From: CAMYLY01 sp036397755
GTDB taxonomy: Bacteria; Gemmatimonadota; Gemmatimonadetes; Gemmatimonadales; GWC2-71-9
Direction of reading: 5' to 3'
Assembly (NCBI GenBank): GCA_036397755.1
Contig: DASWII010000061.1
Location: 87,531 to 151,530 of the forward strand
DNA length: 64,000 nt
The position numbers and the translations under genes are program-made. Position 1 is the first letter of the stretch; each line of letters begins with the position of its first letter. This document shows, in pieces, positions 49,892 through 58,891 of this stretch. The notes beneath the pieces are model-generated. The model had not been told where the DNA came from. It did no database searches and saw only the letters and a program-made list of their open reading frames with translations.

Positions 49892-51573
49892 GTGCCGTGC
49901 TTGGCCAGTTCCTCGGCGCGCAGCTGGCGGCGGAGGATCTTCAACACGCCGCTCCTCGGCAACTCGACGCGGAACTCGATCGCCCGCGGCACCTTGTACC
50001 CCGCGAGACCCTCGCGGCAGAATGCCATCAGTTCTTCTTCTGTGGCGGTCTGTCCGGGACGCAATACGACGAACGACTTCACTGTCTCACCCCGCTTGGG
50101 GTCGGGTATGCCGATGGTGCCAGCCTCGAGTACTGCCGGGTGCGACATGAGCATCCGATCCACCTCGTCCGGGTAGACGTTGAAGCCGCTGCAGATGATC
50201 ATGTCCTTCTTGCGACCCACGATAAAGAAGAAGCCGTCCTCGTCCATGCGCGCCAGGTCTCCAGTGTACAGCCACCCGTCGCGCAGCATCTCGGCGTCCG
50301 CCTCGGGCCGGTTCCAATAACCCCTCATCACCTGCGGCCCCCGCAGGATCAGCTCGCCCACCTCGTTCGTGGGCATGGCGGTCATGCCGTCCTCGGCGTT
50401 CACGATTCGAGCTTCGGTGCTGGGAAGCGGCGTGCCGATACTCCCCGGCTTGCGAAGGCCGAACACGGGATTGGAGTGCGTAACGGGCGAGGTCTCCGTG
50501 AGCCCGAACCCCTCGGTGATCTTGCCGCCGGTGATTTGCTCGAAGCGCTCGAGAATCTCCACCGGCAGTGGCGCAGACCCTGAGTTGCACACTTTCACGC
50601 TCGACAAGTCATACTTTGCGAGGTTCGGGTGCTGAACCATGGCGCTGTAGGACGCGGGAACCGCGGGCGCCAACGTGACGCGGTGCTTGCTAATCGCCTT
50701 CAGGATGCGGGGAATGTCCCGGGGATTGGGGATCAGAACCTGGGTGGCCGCGATGCCGATTCCCAGGTTCATCGCGACCGTAAGGCCGTACGAGTGGAAC
50801 AGCGGCAGCATCGCCAGCACGACCTCGCCGCCGCGCTCCAGGCCGGCGGTCCAGGCGATGAGTTGCTGGGCGTTGTACGAGAGGTTGCGGTGTGTGAGGG
50901 TCGCGCCCTTCGACACCCCGGTCGTACCTCCCGTATATAACAGCGTGCAGGGGTCGTCCATGCGAATAGGCGGTGACGGCGGGTCGGCCGCCGTGGCATC
51001 CACCAGCCGTCGGAACCGGTGGATGACCGGCTCGTTCGGAATCGGGGCCGACAGTGGCGGGGACTGCCGGCGGAGTCTGAACGGCGCCAGCACATTGAGG
51101 GGGAACCGCAAGTATTCGGGGATTGCCGCGACGATGTATTCGCGCACCGGGAGTCGGTTGCGGATGGGCGCGACACGCGACGCGAAGACGAAATCCGCGA
51201 CGACGGCGATCTCCGCGCCTGCGTCCTTCCACTGGTGCTCGATCTCGCCCGACGTGTAGAGCGGGTTGGTGGGTGTCGCGACCGCACCAGCCCGCAATGT
51301 GCCGTAGTACGCGATGACGAACTGAGGCAGGTTGGGGAGTTGGATGGCCACCCGCGTGCCGGTCGTCGCCCCGAGCCGCACGATGGCCGTCGCGAAGCGG
51401 TCCACCGCGTCGTCGAGCGCGCGAAATGTCAGGCGCCCGTTCATGAAGATGAGCGCGTCGCGGTCAGGAAATTCCCGGGCTGCCGATCGCAAGAACGCGT
51501 CGAGCGGTTGATCGACGAAGTCGATCTTGTGCGGAACGCCGTCGTCGTAGTGCTGCAGCCAAGGTGCCGTCAT
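49888..51573 (-). CDS. fadD: Long-chain fatty-acid-CoA ligase
   Basis: A 561-aa ANL-superfamily enzyme: LLYTGGTTGVSKGATLTHRN, GFGLTETSPVTHSNP, WLYTGDLARMDEDGFFFIVGR, ICSGFNVYPDEVD and the catalytic lysine near the end (PRSGVLKILRRQLR). It activates long-chain fatty acids. It sits 147 bp downstream of gyrB and is not functionally related to its neighbours. It is only distantly like the synthetase at 28342-30141, so the two are not recent copies. Confidence 0.93.
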   Translation of the reverse strand: MTAPWLQHYDDGVPHKIDFVDQPLDAFLRSAAREFPDRDALIFMNGRLTFRALDDAVDRFATAIVRLGATTGTRVAIQLPNLPQFVIAYYGTLRAGAVATPTNPLYTSGEIEHQWKDAGAEIAVVADFVFASRVAPIRNRLPVREYIVAAIPEYLRFPLNVLAPFRLRRQSPPLSAPIPNEPVIHRFRRLVDATAADPPSPPIRMDDPCTLLYTGGTTGVSKGATLTHRNLSYNAQQLIAWTAGLERGGEVVLAMLPLFHSYGLTVAMNLGIGIAATQVLIPNPRDIPRILKAISKHRVTLAPAVPASYSAMVQHPNLAKYDLSSVKVCNSGSAPLPVEILERFEQITGGKITEGFGLTETSPVTHSNPVFGLRKPGSIGTPLPSTEARIVNAEDGMTAMPTNEVGELILRGPQVMRGYWNRPEADAEMLRDGWLYTGDLARMDEDGFFFIVGRKKDMIICSGFNVYPDEVDRMLMSHPAVLEAGTIGIPDPKRGETVKSFVVLRPGQTATEEELMAFCREGLAGYKVPRAIEFRVELPRSGVLKILRRQLRAEELAKHGT

Positions 51574-51720
51574 GGCCGAGGTCGTTGAAGGAGGGTGGGT
51601 ATAGTGACCGCTGAGTACGGCTGGCGCCAGGGCGCGACGACCGGTCGGTCGAGCGATCCGCCGTGGATGCGGACGGACGGCAACGGCGTGGTGGGAGCGG
51701 TGGCTCGCTAGGGCCCCCGG

Positions 51721-53652
51721 TCACACATCCAGGTTACGTACGTACTGTGCATTGGCCTCGATGAACGCGCGCCGCGGCTCCACCTCGTCGCCCATCAGGG
51801 TCTCGAACAGGCGGGCTGCGTCGACGGCGTCTTCCATTTCGACCCGCAGGATCGTCCGCGTTTCCGGATCCATCGTGGTACGCCACAACTGGTCGGGATT
51901 CATCTCACCGAGGCCCTTGTACCGCTGGATGGCCACGGTACCGCGCCCCGACCCGTTGCTCAGGCGCTTCATGTGCTCGTCGCGCTCGGCTTCGTCGTAG
52001 GCGTAGAACTCCTCTTTGCCCTTCGCGACGCGATACAGCGGCGGTTGGGCGATGTAGACGTACCCCGCTTCGATGAGCGGTCGCATCTCGTTGTAGAAGA
52101 ACGTCAACAGCAGGGTGCGGATATGCGCCCCGTCCACATCTGCATCCGTCATGATGATGATCTTGTGGTATCGGGCCTCTTCGAGCTTGAAATCGTCTTC
52201 TCCGATCCCCGTGCCGATGGCCGTTACTATGGTGCGGATCTCCTCGTTGGAGAAGATCTTGTCGACCCGGGCCTTCTGGACGTTGAGGATCTTTCCGCGT
52301 AACGGCAGAATTGCCTGGAACGATCGGTCCCGGCCCTGCTTGGCCGATCCTCCCGCGCTGTCGCCCTCCACGATGTAGATCTCGCACAAGGTCGGATCGG
52401 TGAGTGAGCAATCGGCGAGCTTGCCGGGCAGCACCCCGCTTTCGAGCGCACTCTTCTTCCGTACCAATTCGCGCGCCTTTCGCGCCGCCTCGCGCGCGCG
52501 TGCCGCGCTCAAGGCCTTGTCGATGATGGCGCGGGCCGCCGACGGCGTTTCCATCAAGAAGTTCGTGAGTTGCTCGTAGACGACGACCCGGACGATGCCC
52601 TCGACCTCGGAATTCCCGAGCTTGGTCTTCGTCTGTCCCTCGAACTGGGGTTCACGAACCTTCACGTGCAGCACGGCGGTGAGACCCTCGCGCGCGTCGT
52701 CGCCGCTCAGCGAGACGGCTTCCTTTTTCAGCATCCCCTTCGATTTCGCGACCTCGTTGATGCAGCGCGTCAGCGCCGCCTTGAGCCCGGTGAGATGCGA
52801 CCCGCCCTCGTGCGTGTTGATATTGTTCACAAACGTGAACACGTTCTCCTGGAACCCCGCGTCGTACTGCAGGGCGAGGTCGATCTCGACGTCGTCCTTC
52901 GAGGTGGAGAACTGGAACGGCTTCGGGTGGAGCGGCTTTCGGCTACCCCGCAGGTATTGTACGAATTCAGCCGTGCCCTTCCTGAACAGGAACACGTCCT
53001 CCTGCGCCGTCTCGCCGCGCTCGTCGCGAATCGCGAGGGTGATGCCCGAATTCAGGAACGCCAGCTCACGCAGCCGGTTGGCGATCGTCGCGTAGTCGTA
53101 GCGGACATCGCTGAACACCTGCGGGTCGGCCCGGAAGCGGACCTTCGTGCCGGTCTTTCTCGTCTTGCCCGTTACCTCGATCTTCTGCAGCGTCACACCC
53201 CGTTCGAACGCCATGTGATGTTCTTCACCGTCACGCTGCACCCACACGTCCAAACGCTCGGACAGGGCGTTCACTACCGAGACGCCGACGCCATGCAGGC
53301 CGCCCGACACCTTGTACGAATTCTTGTCGAACTTGCCTCCCGCATGCAGCATCGTCATCGCCACTTCGAGACCCGGCTTCTTCTCGGTCTTGTGGAGGTC
53401 GACGGGGATACCCCGACCGTTGTCCACGACCGACACCGAGTCGTCGTCGTGGATCACGACCTCGATGCGGTCACAGTACCCGGCCATCGCCTCGTCGATG
53501 GCGTTGTCGACAACCTCGTACACCAGGTGGTGGAGTCCCCGCGGTCCGGTGGTACCGATGTACATGCCGGGCCGCTTGCGCACCGCCTCGAGTCCCTTGA
53601 GTACCTGGATGTTGTCGGAGCTATAGCGTTCTGGGCGAGCGTCGGGTGTCAT
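51721..53652 (-). CDS. gyrB: DNA gyrase subunit B
   Basis: A 643-aa GyrB: ATP-binding domain (VRKRPGMYIGTTGPRGLHHLVYEVVDNAIDEA, split motif GGLHGVGVSVVNALS), transducer, TOPRIM (YIVEGDSAGGSAKQGRDRSFQAILPLRGKILNVE-like and IMTDADVDGAHIRTLLL) and the C-terminal QRYKGLGEMN. The length is that of a GyrB without the proteobacterial insert. ATG 53652 has GGAG six bases upstream. It follows recF and dciA. Confidence 0.98.
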   Translation of the reverse strand: MTPDARPERYSSDNIQVLKGLEAVRKRPGMYIGTTGPRGLHHLVYEVVDNAIDEAMAGYCDRIEVVIHDDDSVSVVDNGRGIPVDLHKTEKKPGLEVAMTMLHAGGKFDKNSYKVSGGLHGVGVSVVNALSERLDVWVQRDGEEHHMAFERGVTLQKIEVTGKTRKTGTKVRFRADPQVFSDVRYDYATIANRLRELAFLNSGITLAIRDERGETAQEDVFLFRKGTAEFVQYLRGSRKPLHPKPFQFSTSKDDVEIDLALQYDAGFQENVFTFVNNINTHEGGSHLTGLKAALTRCINEVAKSKGMLKKEAVSLSGDDAREGLTAVLHVKVREPQFEGQTKTKLGNSEVEGIVRVVVYEQLTNFLMETPSAARAIIDKALSAARAREAARKARELVRKKSALESGVLPGKLADCSLTDPTLCEIYIVEGDSAGGSAKQGRDRSFQAILPLRGKILNVQKARVDKIFSNEEIRTIVTAIGTGIGEDDFKLEEARYHKIIIMTDADVDGAHIRTLLLTFFYNEMRPLIEAGYVYIAQPPLYRVAKGKEEFYAYDEAERDEHMKRLSNGSGRGTVAIQRYKGLGEMNPDQLWRTTMDPETRTILRVEMEDAVDAARLFETLMGDEVEPRRAFIEANAQYVRNLDV

Positions 53653-53714
53653 GGTGCTCCGCGAGTTCAGAAACGAAAATGGGGGCCGCGAGCGACCCCC
53701 GGAGAGGTCCACCA

Positions 53715-53744
53715 AATATACCCGAACACCAACTCCTCGCGCAA
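53715..53744 (-). promoter_or_regulatory. Promoter for gyrB
   Basis: On the minus strand, TATATT (complement of 53715-53720) lies 18 bp downstream of TTGCGC (complement of 53739-53744), 63 bp before the gyrB start. It would give gyrB its own transcript separate from recF-dciA. The -10 match is 5 of 6, the -35 weak. Confidence 0.5.
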
Positions 53745-53805
53745 CGGCGAGATTTCCATTTAAACCGTTGTATTACAAGTAGTTAGCAACGATCGTCGTG
53801 GGCCA

Positions 53806-54120
53806 CTATCCCGCGGCGCGCCACACGATCCGGCGGATCTTCTTATGCCGCTCGCCCAGCCGTCTGAGGATGTCTCGCGAGTGCAGCTGCAGCTCCTGCA
53901 TCCAGGCCGCCGAGCGGACTGCCACCACGAGAATGCCCCCGTCCAGCACGACGAGCGGCTCCGTGACCGCGGCAATGCGTTGCCCGACCAGCTCCGGCCA
54001 TTCCGGGATCACGCTTGCCTGGTCGAGTCGCCGCTTGAGACCGTGACGCTGCACGTACGCGTCGATGGCCGCGCCGATGCTGGTTGCCGCAGTCTTGCGG
54101 GGATCACCCCGTGGGGACAA
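53806..54120 (-). CDS. DciA-like DUF721 protein
   Basis: A 104-aa protein whose GAAIDAYVQRHGLKRRLDQA and IPEWPELVGQRIAAVTEPL segments match DUF721, the family of the ancestral DnaB-loader DciA. The start is a TTG at 54120 behind a perfect AAGGAGG, located inside the last codons of recF (17-base overlap), which suggests translational coupling. A recF-DUF721-gyrB order is common in several bacterial phyla. Confidence 0.85.
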   Translation of the reverse strand: MSPRGDPRKTAATSIGAAIDAYVQRHGLKRRLDQASVIPEWPELVGQRIAAVTEPLVVLDGGILVVAVRSAAWMQELQLHSRDILRRLGERHKKIRRIVWRAAG

Positions 54121-55183
54121 GTCGTCCTCCTTGCATCTGCCATCGCGGTCGATCGAGCAGATGCTCAGGCACTTCGGACACGCGCGGGGCGGCGATGATC
54201 GCCTGACCCGGAAGCTCCTCGCCAATGAGGCCGAGCAAACGCGCTTGCCGGTCGGCATCCAGCTCGGCAAACACGTCGTCGTACAGTGCGATGGGTGGAG
54301 CACCGCCGGCTTCGGTGAGGGTCGCCGCCTCGATGAGGCGTAGGGCGATGGCCGCCGTTCGTTGTTGGCCCGCGGAACCGAACGTCCGGAGGTCCTTGTG
54401 ATCGAGCGTGAGTCGCAGGTCGTCCCGGTGCGGTCCAACGGTCGTCACGCTCCGTCGCAGGTCGCGATCGATCGTCACCGTCAGGGCGCGTTCGAGCTCC
54501 CCGGCGTCGGAGGACTCGGCGTTGTGGATCTCGTAGACGAGGGTCGCCGTGCCATGTTCCCCGAGCTGGTCGCACAACCCCCGAAACCGCTCGGCCCAGG
54601 CAGCCGTCCAGGCGCGGCGCATCGTGGCGACTGCCGCGGCCGCCGCGGCAAACGGGGCATCGAACGCCCGCGCCTCGTCGGCGCGCTGGCGCCGGAGCGC
54701 CGCGTTCCGCTGGCGGAGCGCGGCACGCATCCTCGTGAGTGCAGCTAGGTACCCGGGGAGCGCCAGTGAGAGCACGATGTCCAGGTACCGACGGCGCCCC
54801 GCGGGGCCGCCGGAAACGATGCCGCGGTCGGCGGGGGAGAAACTGACGGCGACGACGGTGCCCACGGCGTCGGCCAGCCGCACGACCTCCACACCGTCGA
54901 GCGCCACCTTCTTCCTCCGGCCGTGCACTTCGAAGCCGGCCGTGATGGACTGGCCGCCGGCTCTCGTTCCCTTCACGAAGAACCCGTCCGTGTCGAAGCG
55001 CACCAGCTCGCGATCCTTGGCGCCGCGCAGCGATCGGAACAGCACGAGGTAGTAGATCGCTTCGAGCAGATTGGTCTTCCCGTGCCCGTTGTCACCGAGC
55101 ACGACGACGCCCTCTCGGGGGAACGTGACGTCGACGCTGGCCAGGTTGCGAAAGTCGCGAACGCTGAGAGCTTGGAGGTGCAC
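54104..55183 (-). CDS. recF: DNA replication and repair protein RecF
   Basis: About 359 aa: LQALSVRDFRNLASVDV, Walker A LGDNGHGKTNLLEAIYYL, GPAGRRRYLDIVLSLALP, signature TFGSAGQQRTAAIAL and Walker B LYDDVFAELDADRQ. It loads RecA at single-strand gaps. GTG 55183 gives the family N-terminus; an ATG at 55243 would add 20 residues. dnaA and dnaN, frequent neighbours of recF, are absent upstream and replaced by cytochrome genes. Confidence 0.93.
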   Translation of the reverse strand: MHLQALSVRDFRNLASVDVTFPREGVVVLGDNGHGKTNLLEAIYYLVLFRSLRGAKDRELVRFDTDGFFVKGTRAGGQSITAGFEVHGRRKKVALDGVEVVRLADAVGTVVAVSFSPADRGIVSGGPAGRRRYLDIVLSLALPGYLAALTRMRAALRQRNAALRRQRADEARAFDAPFAAAAAAVATMRRAWTAAWAERFRGLCDQLGEHGTATLVYEIHNAESSDAGELERALTVTIDRDLRRSVTTVGPHRDDLRLTLDHKDLRTFGSAGQQRTAAIALRLIEAATLTEAGGAPPIALYDDVFAELDADRQARLLGLIGEELPGQAIIAAPRVSEVPEHLLDRPRWQMQGGRLVPTG

Positions 55184-55275
55184 GATCGCTTCTGTGGCGG
55201 TGGCGATGGTCAGAGGTTGTGGGGCCCGGACCCCCACTCCCATAGCAGGGAATCCCGATAAACGCTATCGGCGAT

Positions 55276-55320
55276 CAACGGGTTTCTGAAGCGTAGCATT
55301 AATCTGTCTTCAGCCCGTTG
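55276..55320. promoter_or_regulatory. Large two-part inverted repeat in the recF-cytochrome intergenic region
   Basis: CAACGGG (55276-55282) pairs with CCCGTTG (55314-55320), and inside it CTGAAG (55286-55291) pairs with CTTCAG (55308-55313), leaving a 16-base AT-rich loop. A smaller hairpin CCGATA/TATCGG occupies 55255-55271. The structure lies about 90 bp before the first nine-heme gene, and could be a regulatory element or an insulator between the divergent units. Confidence 0.45.
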
Positions 55321-55412
55321 TCCGGCGTTCTTCGTTCGTATACCTAGTATAGCAGATCACTCAGCGATTCCGGGGAATCGCGACCTCATCCGAATTCAGC
55401 AAGGGAGGATGT

Positions 55413-56993
55413 GTGCCCGACAAACGTCAATGGCTCGTGCGCGCACTGCCGGCGGTGGTGATGGGACTATTGCTGAGCAGTGCTTGCACAGACGAGACGA
55501 TCACCATCCGAGACCCGTACAACGATCCGGTAGACAACGTAAACGGATTTCTCGGATACTTCTCGGTCGCAGACCAGCAAACGACCTGCGGTAATTGCCA
55601 CGCCGATGAGCAGGCCAACTGGATCGAGACCGCTCACGCCGGGGCGTGGGAGGGCTTGCACACGTCGTCGTTCGCGAACGACACGACCTGCGGTCCTTGC
55701 CATTCGGTCAGTGCTCTTGGAAACTGGGTGATAGGTGACGCCGGGTATGCGGCGACCTTCGACTCCACGTATCACGACGTGCAATGCGAGTCGTGCCACG
55801 GCCCGGGGCTTGACCACGTGTTGGAGCCGAGCGTGACGCAGCCGCTCGCGTCGTTCTTCGCGGCGACGGATTCTACGACTGGATGCGGCGAGTGCCACCA
55901 GGACACGCACCATCCCTTCGTGGAGCAGTGGGAGGCCTCGGCGCACGGCTCAGGCGGGAGTTTCAGCCGGGGCGGTTCGGAAAGCTGTGATGAGTGCCAC
56001 AACGGCAAGGAGGCGCTCGTCGAACAGTTTGGGGTCGACGCACCCTATCTGGAGAAGGACAACGGCGACCTCGCTTCGATCACCTGCGTGGTGTGTCACG
56101 ACCCGCACGGGAGCCCGTACGAGGGACAGCTGCGCGCACCGGTTTCAGAGGCAACGAACCGAAATCTCTGCATCAAGTGCCATAACCGGCGGCCGACGCC
56201 ATCCCAAACGACTCACGGGTTCCATGCCGCGCAGGGTCCGCTCGTCATCGGTGGCGATCTGGGCTGGCTGCCTGACAGTCTGGAGTGGCCCTACCCGGGC
56301 AACGCGCATTTCCACGGACGGGTAGATGCGAATCCGGGTCTGTGTGCGACGTGCCACGTCGAGACGTTCACGACGGCGAACGGATTCAACAGCGTCGGGC
56401 ATCTGTTTGAAGCGGCCCCATGCGTCGACGACGACGGCGTCCCGTACCCCGGCCACGAGTGTGAGTTGGCGGACCGCCGTTGGAATGCTTGCGCGCAATG
56501 CCACGGCACGGCGGAGAACTCACTGCTCAAGTTCGAGACATACACCGAGGAGCTCGAGGGGTACCTCAAGGCGATCTGGGATGACGCCAACCACAATGAC
56601 ACGCTGGATCTGAATGGAAGCGACAGTGGACTCCTCGTGGACATCGTGAACTTGGGTGACTACACCGTCCTTGCCCAGAACGACGACGTGTTCACGATTG
56701 CGGAGGGCGTGCTGTTCAACGCCATGCTTGCGCATGGACATCATGCGGCACCGTGGTTTGCCGAAGGATACTATCCCTATAAGAAGGATGCGACGACGGG
56801 TGAACCCGTTTACCGAGAGTTCGCTACGCACCCGGCCAGCGGCTCAGGCATTCACAATCCCACGATGCTCCGGGCGTTGCTGAAGGCATCGATTCTCGTC
56901 GGATCCAATTACTATGGGATCCCACAACCCGCGGGGGTGAACCTCGTACTGGCTCCGGGAACGTTCGTCGTTCGGTCCCAGTCCCCCAGGTAG
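55413..56993 (+). CDS. Nine-heme cytochrome c, putative lipoprotein (copy 1)
   Basis: A 526-aa protein. The export signal (ALPAVVMGLLLSSAC) ends in a lipobox-like site with Cys25. Nine CXXCH heme-attachment motifs follow: CGNCH, CGPCH, CESCH, CGECH, CDECH, CVVCH, CIKCH, CATCH and CAQCH. The C-terminal third (DANHNDTLDLNG onward) has none. It is probably attached to the outer membrane or cell surface and passes electrons in a multiheme chain. GTG 55413 follows AAGGGAGG. The next gene is a paralogue with the same motif order. Confidence 0.88.
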   Translation: MPDKRQWLVRALPAVVMGLLLSSACTDETITIRDPYNDPVDNVNGFLGYFSVADQQTTCGNCHADEQANWIETAHAGAWEGLHTSSFANDTTCGPCHSVSALGNWVIGDAGYAATFDSTYHDVQCESCHGPGLDHVLEPSVTQPLASFFAATDSTTGCGECHQDTHHPFVEQWEASAHGSGGSFSRGGSESCDECHNGKEALVEQFGVDAPYLEKDNGDLASITCVVCHDPHGSPYEGQLRAPVSEATNRNLCIKCHNRRPTPSQTTHGFHAAQGPLVIGGDLGWLPDSLEWPYPGNAHFHGRVDANPGLCATCHVETFTTANGFNSVGHLFEAAPCVDDDGVPYPGHECELADRRWNACAQCHGTAENSLLKFETYTEELEGYLKAIWDDANHNDTLDLNGSDSGLLVDIVNLGDYTVLAQNDDVFTIAEGVLFNAMLAHGHHAAPWFAEGYYPYKKDATTGEPVYREFATHPASGSGIHNPTMLRALLKASILVGSNYYGIPQPAGVNLVLAPGTFVVRSQSPR

Positions 56994-57026
56994 TCCTAGC
57001 GGGCGTCGCTTCGCGGCGGTTGGATA

Positions 57027-57063
57027 CCGGCCCCGTTCTCGCGAGAGGACGGGGCCGGTTTCA
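57027..57063 (+). terminator. Rho-independent-type terminator after nine-heme copy 1
   Basis: CCGGCCCCGT (57027-57036) pairs with ACGGGGCCGG (57049-57058) over 10 bp, the loop is itself self-complementary (CTCGCGAG), and TTT follows. It separates the two nine-heme genes and has the same core as the hairpin after copy 2. Confidence 0.75.
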
Positions 57064-57193
57064 CGTCCGGCCTCCACGCCGACGGGGTAGCCGACAACCT
57101 GCCCGGGATTCTTGCGCTCGCGCGTGGCCGACAGTAATTACTACCCGGAAAGCCTAGAGGAATATTCTTATCCCTTGCAAGCAGGGAGGGCGT

Positions 57194-58762
57194 GTGCCGC
57201 TTCGACGTCGATGGATGGTGCGAGCACTCCCGGCGGCGGTCGCGGGATTGCTGCTGGGCAGCGCGTGCGTTGATGAGACCATCACGGTGCGGAACCCGTT
57301 CAACGATCCGGTGGATCAGGTGAACGGATTCCTGGGCTATTACTCGGTCGAGGACCAGCAGACGACGTGTGGCAACTGCCATGCAGACAAGCAGGCGGAT
57401 TGGCGGGACACCAAACACGCGATGGCGTGGGGAGGCCTGCACACGTCCGAATTCGCCAATGACACGACGTGTGGTGTCTGCCACTCGGTCAGCGAGAACG
57501 GAAACTGGGTGGAGGGACCCGCCGGTTATGCCGCGACCTTCGACAGCACGTACCTCGACGTGCAGTGCGAGGCATGCCATGGACCCGGCATCGCCCACGT
57601 CCTGGAGCCGGACGCGACGCAGCCGCTCGCGTCCATCGCGGTGGACACCGGGGCCACCAACGGGTGCGGGGAGTGTCACCAGGACAACCACCAACCGTTT
57701 GTCGAGCAGTGGAAGCAGTCGGCCCACGGAAACACTTCCCGAAGCGCGAGGGGTCGTGAGCCCTGCGCCCAGTGCCACGAAGGGGTGCGGGCGCTCGAGG
57801 TGAACTTCGGGGTGACCTCGCGCTTCTTGGAGGAGGACTCCGGAGAGTTGTTCCCCCTCGTGTGCGTTGTGTGCCACGACCCGCATGGGGGCACGAACAA
57901 CGAACACCAGCTCCGCGCACCGCTGGAACTCGAATCCAAACACCAACTGTGCATCACCTGCCACAACCGCAACACGGTACCAAGTGAGGGTTCGCGTGGT
58001 CCGCACGCTGCCCAAGGGCCGCTGGTGCTCGGCAGCGACATTGGGTGGTACCCGCCGGGGCTCACGTTTCCAAATGGTGTAACACATTTCCACGGCGACA
58101 CCGAGGCGAATCCGGGCCTCTGCGCCACATGCCATGTGTCGGCGTTCGAGGTCACGGACCCGTCGACCGGCGGTCACCTGTTCTCCGCCACCGGACACAC
58201 GTTCAGGCCCATTCCGTGTGTCGACGATGACGGGATTCCAGCCCCGGAGCCGTGTGCCACGTCCGAGCGGACGTTCGAGGCGTGCAAGCAGTGCCACGGG
58301 ACCGAGACAAACGCCCGGAACAAGTACCTCAAACTGTGGGGGCATTTGGACTCCCTGCTGACGGTTCTCTGGGACGACCTCAACGACAACGACACGCTCG
58401 AGGCCGCGCCGACGGACGCCGGGTTGTTGCCGCAGATCGTGGCCGTGTACGGGGACATCGAGCTGGACCGTACTGATACGCTGTTCACGTTTGCCGAGGG
58501 GATCCTCTATAACGCGCAGATCGCGGCCACCGATTCGACGGAGCGCTTCCTCGGAGGGAGAGTAAAGGTCGGGACCCGCGCGAACAGCCTGGGTGGTCAC
58601 CCGACGAGCGGCAATGGGATCCACAACCCCTGGTTGCTCGATGCGTTGCTCAAGGCCTCCATCGCCGCCGGGGCGGACTTTTACGGTATCGTGTTGCCAG
58701 CGGGGCTGGACTTGAAGTTTGTCGGGGTCGAGCCGCCGCCGACCTGGAGGTTCAACCGGTAG
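57194..58762 (+). CDS. Nine-heme cytochrome c, putative lipoprotein (copy 2)
   Basis: A 522-aa paralogue of the preceding gene, collinear throughout: the same start pattern (ALPAAVAGLLLGSACVDETIT), the same nine CXXCH sites in the same order (CGNCH, CGVCH, CEACH, CGECH, CAQCH, CVVCH, CITCH, CATCH, CKQCH) and shared stretches such as YSVEDQQTTCGNCHAD and SGNGIHNPWLLDALLKASI. It has its own leader with GGGAGGG before GTG 57194 and its own terminator, so the pair can be regulated separately. Likely a surface or periplasmic electron carrier. Confidence 0.88.
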   Translation: MPLRRRWMVRALPAAVAGLLLGSACVDETITVRNPFNDPVDQVNGFLGYYSVEDQQTTCGNCHADKQADWRDTKHAMAWGGLHTSEFANDTTCGVCHSVSENGNWVEGPAGYAATFDSTYLDVQCEACHGPGIAHVLEPDATQPLASIAVDTGATNGCGECHQDNHQPFVEQWKQSAHGNTSRSARGREPCAQCHEGVRALEVNFGVTSRFLEEDSGELFPLVCVVCHDPHGGTNNEHQLRAPLELESKHQLCITCHNRNTVPSEGSRGPHAAQGPLVLGSDIGWYPPGLTFPNGVTHFHGDTEANPGLCATCHVSAFEVTDPSTGGHLFSATGHTFRPIPCVDDDGIPAPEPCATSERTFEACKQCHGTETNARNKYLKLWGHLDSLLTVLWDDLNDNDTLEAAPTDAGLLPQIVAVYGDIELDRTDTLFTFAEGILYNAQIAATDSTERFLGGRVKVGTRANSLGGHPTSGNGIHNPWLLDALLKASIAAGADFYGIVLPAGLDLKFVGVEPPPTWRFNR

Positions 58763-58799
58763 TGCGGCCACCCGTCGGGTGAGGCGGCATCGTCGCCGA

Positions 58800-58831
58800 C
58801 CGGCCCCGTCCTCGTCTGAGGGCGGGGCCGG
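58800..58831 (+). terminator. Terminator after nine-heme copy 2
   Basis: CCGGCCCCG (58800-58808) pairs with CGGGGCCGG (58823-58831), and the stem continues inward through CCTC/GAGG (58810-58813 with 58818-58821) to a 4-base loop. TTGTG follows. The core equals that of the terminator at 57027-57063. Confidence 0.7.
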
Positions 58832-58891
58832 TTGTGATGAAGGTCATTCCGCAGCACCTTCCGTACTCGTCTAGAGTCACGGGGCTCATCG

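Noticed and set aside
28342..51573. The two acyl-CoA ligases as a recent duplication
   Set aside because: The proteins differ in length and in most of their sequence; only the general ANL motifs are shared.
52570..53763. A 397-codon plus-strand frame
   Set aside because: It is antisense to gyrB.
56996..58771. A 591-codon open frame on the minus strand
   Set aside because: It is antisense to the second nine-heme cytochrome, whose nine CXXCH motifs establish the plus strand as coding.
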